From contig DEJV01000010.1 of NCBI GenBank assembly GCA_002353525.1, positions 1 through 12,557 on the forward strand: DNA of 12,557 nt, in the 5' to 3' direction. Below the pieces are notes generated by a model. The model did not search any database. It had not been told where the DNA came from and saw only the letters and a list, made by a program, of their open reading frames with translations. Position numbers and translations under genes: made by a program. Positions 1 through 5,727 of this stretch are shown in pieces; the first letter of the stretch is position 1; each line of letters opens with the position of its first letter. Source of the DNA: Prevotella sp. UBA2739 (GTDB lineage: Bacteria > Bacteroidota > Bacteroidia > Bacteroidales > Bacteroidaceae).

Positions 1-20
1 ACCAACTGAGCTATTTCCGC
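1..20 (-). tRNA. tRNA gene, 5' end only (probably tRNA-Gly)
   Basis: Read leftward, these 20 bases are GCGGAAATAGCTCAGTTGGT: the 5' half of an acceptor stem, then the D-stem and D-loop (AGCTCAGTTGGT) of a bacterial tRNA. The anticodon lies outside the window, so the amino acid cannot be read. The GCGGAAATAGCTCAG start resembles glycine tRNAs of Bacteroidales as I remember them, so Gly is an inference. A promoter sits directly upstream at 62-92, leaving a leader of about 35 bases. Confidence 0.85.
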
Positions 21-61
21 GTTACTTCCTTTTGCAAGGAGCATTTCTCTAAATGCGGTTG

Positions 62-92
62 CAAAGGTAGTAATAATTTCGGAACTGACAAA
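62..92 (-). promoter_or_regulatory. Bacteroidetes-type promoter of the tRNA gene
   Basis: On the minus strand, TTTG (92-89), a 19-base spacer and TACCTTTG (69-62) match the Bacteroidetes primary-sigma consensus (TTTG, 19-21, TAnnTTTG). Transcription would start near position 55. The leader then contains two small hairpins before the mature tRNA: GCATTT-4-AAATGC (41-56) and TCCTT-4-AAGGA (27-40). Confidence 0.75.
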
Positions 93-132
93 CTTTTATG
101 GCTTTTTTTTCAAAAAAAATATCATTTTTCTT

Positions 133-1290
133 CTAATCCATCCTATTTTTGTAGTCTTCATAGCCATATTTGCGCAAAATTTCGAGTTCTCCATCGTTAT
201 GAAGCAGAGCTATCGACGGATGTGAAATGCCATTAAACATGCAGGTCTTTACGGTTGTATAATGCAACATATCCTCGAAAATCACGTTTTCGCCCACTTG
301 CAACTCATGGTCGAACTGCCAATAACCCATATAGTCGCCACTCAGGCAACTGTTACCACCCAGCCGATAGCAACTTCCACCAGAGGGCTGGTCTACATGA
401 CGGGCTCCTCTCACGTTCGGGAAGTAAGGCATCTCCAGACAATCGGGCATATGACAGGTGAAGCTCACATTCAGGATGGCCGTGCGAATGCCCTTGTCGG
501 ACACCACATCCACCACTTGCGACACCAAGGGTCCCGTCTGCCATCCGAAAGCGCTGCCCGGCTCCATGATGACTTGCAGATGCGGATAACGACTGCGAAA
601 GTCTTTCAGCAGCCGAATCAGCAAGTCTACGTCATAGTCTTTACGCGTCATCAGGTGTCCTCCACCAAAATTGATCCACTTCAGTTGGGGGAACCAGCGG
701 GAAAACTTCTCCTCGATATGAACCAGCGTGCGCTGGAAGACGTCTGCCCCACTCTCGCAATGACAATGGCAATGGAAGCCTTCCACATCTGCGGGAAGCT
801 CGGCTGGCAGTTTGTCGGCCGACACGCCAAAGCGCGTTCCAGGGGCACACGGATTATACAGCAAGGTCTCTACCTCAGAATATTCAGGGTTCACCCTCAG
901 ACCATAGCTCAAATGGGGATTGGCCTGTCGGGCACGTTGACGGTAGCGCTCATACTGAGAGAGCGAATTAAACGTGAGGTGGCTGGAACAGCGGGCAATC
1001 TCGTCTATCTCATAGTCCGTATAAGCTGGCGAGAATGTATGCGCCTTGCTGCCAAACTCCCGGTCGGCCAGAAGAGCCTCGCTGAGCGAACTGGCTGTAG
1101 TGGCATGGATATACTCTCTGAATATAGGAAATGTCTTCCACAGGGCAAAAGCCTTAAACGCCAATATGATTTCCACTCCCGCCTCATGAGCCACCTTGCT
1201 GATGAGTTGCAGGTTGCGCCTGAGAAGAGGCTCCTCTATAATATAATAAGGTTGGGTAAGACCTTCGAATGTCTCGGGGTTGTATTTCAT
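133..1290 (-). CDS. nspC: Carboxynorspermidine (carboxyspermidine) decarboxylase
   Basis: This PLP-dependent alanine-racemase-fold decarboxylase removes CO2 from carboxyspermidine or carboxynorspermidine, the last step of the alternative spermidine route common in gut Bacteroidales. Visible motifs, numbered from the chosen start, are the PLP lysine in AFKAF (Lys46), HCHCHCE (173-179), the phosphate-binding FGGGH (208-212), MEPGSAFGW (242-250) and CLSGDY (315-320), whose cysteine matches the catalytic Cys of the ornithine-decarboxylase superfamily. The 385-residue length fits the family. The frame is open to an ATG at 1362, but the promoter -7 box lies at 1322-1329, so translation must begin downstream at 1302 (MVKKMKYN) or 1290 (MKYNPETF). 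I chose 1290 from the usual short N-terminus. Its partner, carboxyspermidine dehydrogenase, is not in the window. The gene is divergent from the ThiE-like gene. Confidence 0.93.
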   Translation of the reverse strand: MKYNPETFEGLTQPYYIIEEPLLRRNLQLISKVAHEAGVEIILAFKAFALWKTFPIFREYIHATTASSLSEALLADREFGSKAHTFSPAYTDYEIDEIARCSSHLTFNSLSQYERYRQRARQANPHLSYGLRVNPEYSEVETLLYNPCAPGTRFGVSADKLPAELPADVEGFHCHCHCESGADVFQRTLVHIEEKFSRWFPQLKWINFGGGHLMTRKDYDVDLLIRLLKDFRSRYPHLQVIMEPGSAFGWQTGPLVSQVVDVVSDKGIRTAILNVSFTCHMPDCLEMPYFPNVRGARHVDQPSGGSCYRLGGNSCLSGDYMGYWQFDHELQVGENVIFEDMLHYTTVKTCMFNGISHPSIALLHNDGELEILRKYGYEDYKNRMD

Positions 1291-1321
1291 TTTCTTTACC
1301 ATTTGATTTTGTTTGTTTGTG

Positions 1322-1329
1322 CAAAGATA
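1322..1329 (-). promoter_or_regulatory. Promoter -7 box of nspC
   Basis: TATCTTTG on the minus strand matches TAnnTTTG exactly. I see no good TTTG at the expected -33 distance (about 1349-1354), so the upstream half is weak. The predicted start of transcription near 1315 gives a leader of about 13 or 25 bases depending on which ATG is used, and rules out the ATG at 1362. Confidence 0.6.
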
Positions 1330-1368
1330 AGAAAAAAACTCCGCCTTTGCGTTTTTATGCACAAAGAA

Positions 1369-1400
1369 ATTGGAGGTTTAAACTATTTTTCTTACTTTTG
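1369..1400 (+). promoter_or_regulatory. Promoter of the ThiE-like gene (and possibly prs)
   Basis: TACTTTTG (1393-1400) is an exact TAnnTTTG box. ATTG at 1369-1372 lies 20 bases upstream and serves as an imperfect -33 element. Transcription should start near 1407, leaving a 15-base leader before the ATG at 1422. It stands back to back with the nspC promoter. Confidence 0.65.
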
Positions 1401-1421
1401 CACCGTAAATAGCATTTGACG

Positions 1422-2030
1422 ATGAAACTCGTTATCATTACAAAATCCACGTTCTTCGTGGAAGAAGACAAAATACTGACAGCACTCTTCGAGGAGGGCA
1501 TGGACAATCTGCATCTTTACAAGCCCGGATCGTCGCCCATGTACGCCGAGCGTTTGTTGTCACTTCTCTCTGACGACTATTATAAGAAGATTACCGTTCA
1601 CGACCATTACTACCTGAAAACGGAGTATGGACTGGGCGGCATTCATATAGACAACCCCGAGGATGAGCTGCCCGAAGGGTATAAAGGCAACTTCTCGCGC
1701 ACGTGCAACACGATTGAGCAGCTGAAGGCCGCCAAGAAAAAGTCGCGCTACGTATTCCTCGACCACGTATTCAACGGTATCACCCAGCCCGAGCTGAAGG
1801 CGGCGTTCACCACCGAAGAATTGAAAGCGGCATCGCGCCATGGACTCATCGACAAGCATGTGTATGCGCTGGGAGGAGTGACGCTCGACAACATACGCCA
1901 ATGCCGCGACCTAGGGTTTGGTGGCGTGGTGGTAAGAGGCGACTTGTGGAACAGATTCGACATTCACAACGAGACCGACTACAAGGAGCTGATCGCACAT
2001 TTTGGAAAGTTGCGCAAAGCAGCCGGATAG
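1422..2030 (+). CDS. ThiE/TenI-fold protein (thiamine phosphate synthase family)
   Basis: This 202-residue protein looks like a divergent member of the thiamine phosphate synthase/TenI TIM-barrel family. ThiE joins HMP-diphosphate and thiazole phosphate; TenI-type relatives do not always do this. Barrel landmarks appear in the expected order: LHLYKP (30-35, like the ThiE LRxK strand), ITVHDHYYL (57-65, like the NDR segment), GLGGIHI (70-76, like GvHvG), YVFLDHVFNGIT (110-121), YALGGVTLDNI (148-158, like aiGGI) and GFGGVVVRGD (165-174). The usual Gln/Asp after GvHvG is not evident, so synthase activity is uncertain. The start is the ATG at 1422; an in-frame TTG at 1416 is less likely. The gene lies 45 bases upstream of prs in the same direction. 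No other thiamine genes are nearby. Confidence 0.7.
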   Translation: MKLVIITKSTFFVEEDKILTALFEEGMDNLHLYKPGSSPMYAERLLSLLSDDYYKKITVHDHYYLKTEYGLGGIHIDNPEDELPEGYKGNFSRTCNTIEQLKAAKKKSRYVFLDHVFNGITQPELKAAFTTEELKAASRHGLIDKHVYALGGVTLDNIRQCRDLGFGGVVVRGDLWNRFDIHNETDYKELIAHFGKLRKAAG

Positions 2031-2075
2031 AATAAATATGGAAAACATTTTTATTTAATCTTATAATTTATCACA

Positions 2076-3014
2076 ATGATTGACCCCAATTCATTTATGG
2101 TCTTTTCGGGTACAGCCTCACGCTACCTGGCCGAGAAAATCTGTCTGAGTCTTGGTTGCCCTCTAGGACAGCTGCAAATCACTCACTTCTCCGATGGCGA
2201 GTTTGCCGTCTCATACGAGCAGTCGATTCGCGGACGAGACATTTTCCTCGTACAAAGTACATTCCCCAACTCAGACAATCTGATGGAGCTGCTGCTGATG
2301 ATTGATGCGGCCAAACGGGCTTCTGCACGAACCATCAACGCCGTAATTCCTTATTTCGGCTGGGCACGCCAAGACCGCAAAGACAAACCACGCGTAAGCA
2401 TTGGCGCTAAACTAGTGGCCGACCTGCTGAGTGCTGCCGGTGTGCATCGTGTCATCACCATGGACCTGCATGCCGACCAGATTCAAGGTTTCTTCGACGT
2501 TCCCGTTGACCACCTGTATGCCTCGGGGGTGATTTTGCCATACCTGCAGAAGCTGAACCTTGAGGATTTGGTAATCGCATCGCCCGATGTGGGCGGCTCT
2601 AAGCGAGCCAACACCTATGCCAAGTTCCTGGGATGTCCGCTCGTGTTGTGCAATAAGACAAGAGCCCGCGCCAACGTGGTCGACACCATGCAGATTATCG
2701 GCGACGTGAAAGGTAAGAACGTAGTGATTGTCGACGACATGGTAGATACCGCAGGTACCATCACCAAAGCTGCCGACCTGATGAAAGCGTCGGGAGCGAA
2801 GAGCGTCAGAGCTTGTGCCTCACATTGCGTGATGAGCGGTCCAGCCAGTGAGCGCGTACAAAACTCAGCCCTTGAGGAAATTGTGTTCACCGACTCCATC
2901 CCCTACCATGATGGCTGCGCAAAGGTGGTGCAACTCACCGTTGCCGACATGTTTGCCGACACCATCAAGCGTGTGCTTGAGAACAAGAGCATCAGCGACC
3001 AGTATATCGTTTAG
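2076..3014 (+). CDS. prs: Ribose-phosphate pyrophosphokinase (PRPP synthetase)
   Basis: The enzyme makes PRPP from ribose 5-phosphate and ATP in the cytosol, feeding purine, pyrimidine, NAD, histidine and tryptophan synthesis. The 312-residue length is standard. Visible motifs are the ATP-contacting RQDRK (98-102), the metal/ribose DLHADQIQGFF (130-140), the catalytic-loop KTR (194-196, keeping the Lys and Arg that match E. coli K194 and R196) and the PRPP-binding loop VVIVDDMVDTAGT (216-228). No clear TAnnTTTG box lies in the 45-base AT-rich gap upstream, so it may be read from the promoter at 1369-1400; a TATAAT-like string there is not a Bacteroidetes signal. A strong hairpin terminator follows at 3074-3118. 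Confidence 0.96.
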   Translation: MIDPNSFMVFSGTASRYLAEKICLSLGCPLGQLQITHFSDGEFAVSYEQSIRGRDIFLVQSTFPNSDNLMELLLMIDAAKRASARTINAVIPYFGWARQDRKDKPRVSIGAKLVADLLSAAGVHRVITMDLHADQIQGFFDVPVDHLYASGVILPYLQKLNLEDLVIASPDVGGSKRANTYAKFLGCPLVLCNKTRARANVVDTMQIIGDVKGKNVVIVDDMVDTAGTITKAADLMKASGAKSVRACASHCVMSGPASERVQNSALEEIVFTDSIPYHDGCAKVVQLTVADMFADTIKRVLENKSISDQYIV

Positions 3015-3073
3015 TTTGCTTGTCACGCGGCATTTTATAACCGCCATGACGTAAGCCCAAATACGGCGAGAAC

Positions 3074-3118
3074 AAAAAGAGCAGCTTCCACCATCTGCGA
3101 GTGGACGCTGCTCTTTTT
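3074..3118. terminator. Bidirectional intrinsic terminator between prs and the AlkZ-related gene
   Basis: AAAAAGAGCAGC (3074-3085) pairs perfectly with GCTGCTCTTTTT (3107-3118). After one mismatch, TCCAC (3087-3091) pairs with GTGGA (3101-3105), and a 9-base loop remains. The stem ends in a T-run on both strands, so it can stop prs transcription from the left and transcription of the convergent 3358-4068 gene from the right. Confidence 0.9.
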
Positions 3119-3357
3119 ACCTATATTGACTCAGGAGTACAGGAGTACAGGTGTTCAGAAGTTTAGACATTAGCATTGTTTGCTTGCTTCTAACTTTTTG
3201 GCATATTAGAGGCGGTATTGTCTGAACTCCTGAACGTTTGATAATTGACAACTGATAATTGAGAGGATACGAAGGCTTTCAATAGGAGCATATCTCTTGC
3301 TTCTTACTTTCTTGCTTCTATAAACTATTGTCTGAGCTCCTGAACTTCCAAACCCTA
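3119..3357. other. Gene-free spacer with imperfect direct repeats
   Basis: I find no credible gene here. Besides the octamer array it holds two near-identical 20-mers, TATTGTCTGAACTCCTGAAC (3216-3235) and the same with one change (AGCTCC for AACTCC) at 3326-3345. Each is preceded by a TTGCTTCTnACTTT string (from about 3184 and 3299), so a unit of roughly 50-60 bases seems to be repeated at 110-base spacing. Read on the minus strand the 20-mers give GTTCAGGAGTTCAGACAATA, an inverted relative of the octamer array at 3132-3163. Between them lies GATAATTGACAACTGATAATTGA, a small duplicated ATAATTGA motif. Confidence 0.6.
3132..3163. repeat. Octamer tandem array (CAGGAGTA type), four units
   Basis: Four consecutive 8-base units read CAGGAGTA, CAGGAGTA, CAGGTGTT and CAGAAGTT, decaying rightward into TTTAGACATT. 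The array lies in the gene-free spacer right after the prs terminator. Its GGAGT core recurs in other spacers of the window (4105-4140, 5665-5718). Confidence 0.8.
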
Positions 3358-4068
3358 CTAAAGCAATCTCTTGATTTGTTTCTCGGTGGCGACGGGCAAC
3401 AGGCGCGAAAGATGCTCCTGCATGCGCTGGTAGGATTCTTCGGGTGTACGGTCGCACATGCAAGCCTCACGGGTCAGCAACCGCTCGGGCGTGGTAAGCT
3501 GTGACCAGCCGAAACCATACTCGCGCCCATGTTTGTCCACAGGATAGACGAAATCTTCGGTAACGATGTACGCTCCCATCTGCAGGCGTCCCACGATGGT
3601 ATCAAATCTTGAGCGCATGTTCTTACCCGTGAAGTCGCAGGCGGCACGCAGCTCACGCGCTATCATGCTGCCATGCTCGCGGAGTGTGGCCAGGATGACG
3701 TCCTCGATGGTGCCTTCTTCAGGAGCAGGATGCTTGTAACGGCGCCAGTTGTAGAAGTCGGGCCACCACTCACGACTGATGAAGCCCGCCTTGCCCGCAA
3801 AGAATTTGCCATAGACGCATCCACCCTCGCGCACCACCGAGCCCTTCCACTGCCACAGCGGCCACTCCCATGTGCCATCCTCAAACTGCGTGAAACGGCA
3901 TTCCTCGGCCATCAGGCTCTCAGCCGAATAACCCTGTATGCCGCTCTCCAATAGAGGAAGGAAACCCACCTGGCGTACACACTCCATCAGTTCCGGACAG
4001 GAGTGAATACAGCCTTCTGCCCAGTTGCGCTCTTGAAAATTCTTGAAATACTCTACGAATGTATTCAT
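3358..4068 (-). CDS. AlkZ-related winged-helix protein, function unproven
   Basis: This 236-residue soluble protein has no signal peptide or membrane segment. It resembles conserved Bacteroidales proteins that I recall being annotated as AlkZ-related, that is, related to the HTH_42 DNA glycosylases that unhook alkylated or crosslinked bases. The N-terminal third is rich in aromatics (WEWPLWQWKG at 67-76, REWWPDFYNWRRY at 99-111). Residues 119-175 (IEDVILATLREHGSMIARELR onward) look like a winged helix, and FVYPVDKHGREYGFGW follows (173-188). It is shorter than full AlkZ/YcaQ glycosylases (about 360-400 residues), so it may be a one-domain derivative. I could not place a catalytic residue with confidence. 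The start is the ATG at 4068; no strict promoter box is visible upstream. It stands alone and converges on prs. Confidence 0.6.
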   Translation of the reverse strand: MNTFVEYFKNFQERNWAEGCIHSCPELMECVRQVGFLPLLESGIQGYSAESLMAEECRFTQFEDGTWEWPLWQWKGSVVREGGCVYGKFFAGKAGFISREWWPDFYNWRRYKHPAPEEGTIEDVILATLREHGSMIARELRAACDFTGKNMRSRFDTIVGRLQMGAYIVTEDFVYPVDKHGREYGFGWSQLTTPERLLTREACMCDRTPEESYQRMQEHLSRLLPVATEKQIKRLL

Positions 4069-4104
4069 AAACTCTTCATTTTATCTGATTCAAATTCATT
4101 CTTT

Positions 4105-4140
4105 GTAGGAGTGTAGGAGTAAAGGAGTGTAGGAGTAAAG
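4105..4140. repeat. Octamer tandem array (GTAGGAGT/AAAGGAGT), 4.5 units
   Basis: The units are GTAGGAGT, GTAGGAGT, AAAGGAGT, GTAGGAGT and then AAAG, an exact 8-base period. It begins 36 bases upstream of the ATG of the AlkZ-related gene, so it lies in that gene's promoter or leader region. Directly to its right is CCCGAACTCCTGCC (4147-4160), an inverted echo of the same core. Confidence 0.85.
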
Positions 4141-4191
4141 ACAACTCCCGAACTCCTGCCACGTAGAGAAAGTTGAGTTGCTTTCCCCAGC

Positions 4192-4339
4192 CGTTCCCGT
4201 TCCAGTTGTTCCAGTAAAAAAAACGGGATAACATGCCTTTCTAAAGAATCTATAACTAATTAATATATAGTTAGTTATATAATATAATAGGGGTGATGGA
4301 ACCCTCGAAAAATCAACTGGAACAACTGGAACGGGAACG
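4192..4339. repeat. 148-base element with perfect 24-base inverted ends (MITE-like or long hairpin)
   Basis: The arm at 4192-4215 (starting CGTTCCCGTTCCAG) is the exact reverse complement of 4316-4339 (ending CTGGAACGGGAACG). They are separated by 100 AT-rich bases, and pairing stops at both edges. Each arm contains a repeated GTTCCAGT. A second perfect inverted repeat, TATAACTAA/TTAGTTATA (4251-4259 and 4271-4279), sits in the middle, so the whole could fold as nested hairpins. There is no transposase and no clear target-site duplication in the few bases flanking it. A short frame across it encodes only low-complexity Val-Pro/Thr-Gly runs and is not a gene. Confidence 0.85.
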
Positions 4340-4340
4340 C

Positions 4341-4664
4341 AAAGAGCATTTTCATTCATCTAAAAAGCATTATATCAATTAGTTACAAAAACAGCAAGTT
4401 GGCCTCCCTATGGCGAAAACCTTGTTGGGAGGCAAAATACCTGAATATCCAGCCCTCAAAGGCATAAAAGACATCAAAGAAACGCCCTTTTCGATGCTTT
4501 TTCCTCCTCCTAGGCTGCAATAAGAGTGCGCGGGTTTTTGCGAGTATTGCCCTTCACAAAGAGTATAAATGCCATTCAAGCCTTGCAAACGATGGGTTTG
4601 AGCAGCATAAATGGCATTATTCTAATCACTCTGGAACGCACGGGAATGCTCTAAACCCGCCCAA
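4341..4664. other. Gene-free stretch with several hairpins downstream of pfkA
   Basis: I see no convincing gene here. A 69-codon leftward frame (4379-4588) lacks family resemblance. The stretch holds three inverted repeats: GCCTCCC/GGGAGGC (4402-4408 and 4427-4433), GCAATA/TATTGC (4517-4522 and 4545-4550) and AATGCCATT/AATGGCATT (4568-4576 and 4610-4618). The last encloses CAAAC-5-GTTTG (4586-4600). None is followed by a clean T-run, so they are not typical terminators. A TTTG and a TACTCTTTG about 21 bases apart on the minus strand (near 4560-4600) loosely resemble a promoter. It could be the pfkA 3' region, a structured RNA, or a decayed gene or element. Confidence 0.45.
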
Positions 4665-5642
4665 TCAGATGCTTAGCTCATCGAGCACGTGAATAAGTTT
4701 CTTGTTGAAAGGCTTGTCGCTTCGAATGGCCTCCACAAGAGGTACATACACCACCTCGTTGTTGCGAATGCCCACCATCACGTTGCGCTGCCCTTGCATG
4801 ATAGCCTCGATGGCTCCCACACCCGTACGACTGGCCAGAATGCGGTCGTGAGCCGTAGGACGGCCGCCACGCTGCAGGTGTCCGAGAATAGACACACGCA
4901 CATCAAACTCGGGGAACTCATGGCGCACACGGTCGGCATAATAGAGTGCTCCGCACTTGGGACTCTCGGAGACGATAACGATGCACGACTTCTTCGACTT
5001 GCGGATGCCACGCTCCATGAAACGCGCCAACTGGTCTACGTCGGTCGACTCTTCAGGAATGATGGCAGCCTCGGCACCACAGGCAATGGCCGAGTTCTGG
5101 GCAAGAAAGCCTGCGTCGCGCCCCATCACCTCGACAAAGAAAATGCGCTCGTGGCTCTGGGCCGTGTCGCGAATGCGGTCTACGCAGTCGGTAATCGTGT
5201 TCAGCGTGGTGTCGTAGCCAATGGTCGAGTCGGTACCATAAAGGTCGTTGTCGATGGTGCCTGGCAGGCCGATACAGCAGACGTCGTACTCACGGGCAAA
5301 GTGCATAGCACCCGTAAGCGAGCCGTTACCGCCGATGACGACGAGAGCGTCAATCTTGTGCTGCTTCATCTGCTCGTAGGCACGTGCTTTACCTTCGGCC
5401 GTCATAAAATCTTTCGAGCGGGCAGTCTTTAGAATGGTACCACCCTGCATGATGATGCCCGACACGTTCTCGGTGGAGAAATCACTAATCTCGCCGTTTA
5501 TAAGGCCATCGTAGCCGCGATAGATGCCCTTCATGTGGAAACCATTACAGATGCCTGCACGCGTGACGGCACGGATGGCCGCATTCATTCCAGGCGCATC
5601 ACCTCCGGAAGTCAAGATGCCAATTGTCTCTATTTTTGCCAT
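4665..5642 (-). CDS. pfkA: 6-phosphofructokinase
   Basis: The enzyme phosphorylates fructose 6-phosphate to fructose 1,6-bisphosphate, the committed step of glycolysis, in the cytosol. Its 325 residues match bacterial PfkA. Visible motifs are GGDAPGMN (13-20), GGNGS (104-108), the catalytic PGTIDND (127-133), MGRDAGF (173-179) and LGHLQRGG (253-260). Gly at residue 107, after the Asn, favours ATP rather than pyrophosphate as donor. Residue 106 is Asn (codon AAC at 5327-5325), where E. coli PfkA has the Mg-binding Asp103; I believe Bacteroidales relatives share this. The start is the ATG at 5642. The 85-base gap to the upstream antiporter gene contains a 9-base repeat array and no strict promoter box, so co-transcription with it is possible. 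Confidence 0.95.
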   Translation of the reverse strand: MAKIETIGILTSGGDAPGMNAAIRAVTRAGICNGFHMKGIYRGYDGLINGEISDFSTENVSGIIMQGGTILKTARSKDFMTAEGKARAYEQMKQHKIDALVVIGGNGSLTGAMHFAREYDVCCIGLPGTIDNDLYGTDSTIGYDTTLNTITDCVDRIRDTAQSHERIFFVEVMGRDAGFLAQNSAIACGAEAAIIPEESTDVDQLARFMERGIRKSKKSCIVIVSESPKCGALYYADRVRHEFPEFDVRVSILGHLQRGGRPTAHDRILASRTGVGAIEAIMQGQRNVMVGIRNNEVVYVPLVEAIRSDKPFNKKLIHVLDELSI

Positions 5643-5664
5643 ATATCTTAATTTTAAAAGTTTT

Positions 5665-5718
5665 CGGAGTATTCAGCGTATTCAGAGTATTCGGAGTTTT
5701 CAGAATATTCAGAATAGT
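5665..5718. repeat. Nonamer tandem array, six units, upstream of pfkA
   Basis: Six 9-base units follow without a break: CGGAGTATT, CAGCGTATT, CAGAGTATT, CGGAGTTTT, CAGAATATT and CAGAATAGT. They fill most of the 85-base gap between the antiporter stop and the pfkA start, beginning 23 bases before the pfkA ATG. The unit resembles the 8-base arrays elsewhere in the window with one added base. Confidence 0.85.
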
Positions 5719-5727
5719 CTGCTTCAG

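Noticed and set aside
262..1419. Long rightward open frame (385 codons) opposite nspC
   Set aside because: It is the antisense frame of a clear PLP decarboxylase; its product has no recognisable motif, and the plus-strand promoter lies near its end, not its start.
2058..2070. TATAAT-like string before prs as a promoter
   Set aside because: Bacteroidetes primary sigma uses TAnnTTTG; an E. coli-type -10 in AT-rich DNA is not good evidence here.
3206..3463. Leftward 85-codon frame overlapping the end of the AlkZ-related gene
   Set aside because: It runs through spacer repeats and an alternative frame of a better-supported gene.
4096..4359. Leftward 87-codon frame across the inverted-end element
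   Set aside because: The protein is low complexity (Val-Pro and Thr-Gly runs) produced by the repeat arms; no start signal or family.
4379..4588. Leftward 69-codon frame downstream of pfkA
   Set aside because: No recognised family and no ribosome-binding or promoter signal; kept only as a possible remnant in the findings.
4689..5432. Rightward open frame (247 codons) opposite pfkA
   Set aside because: Antisense shadow of pfkA, whose motifs are all present on the minus strand.
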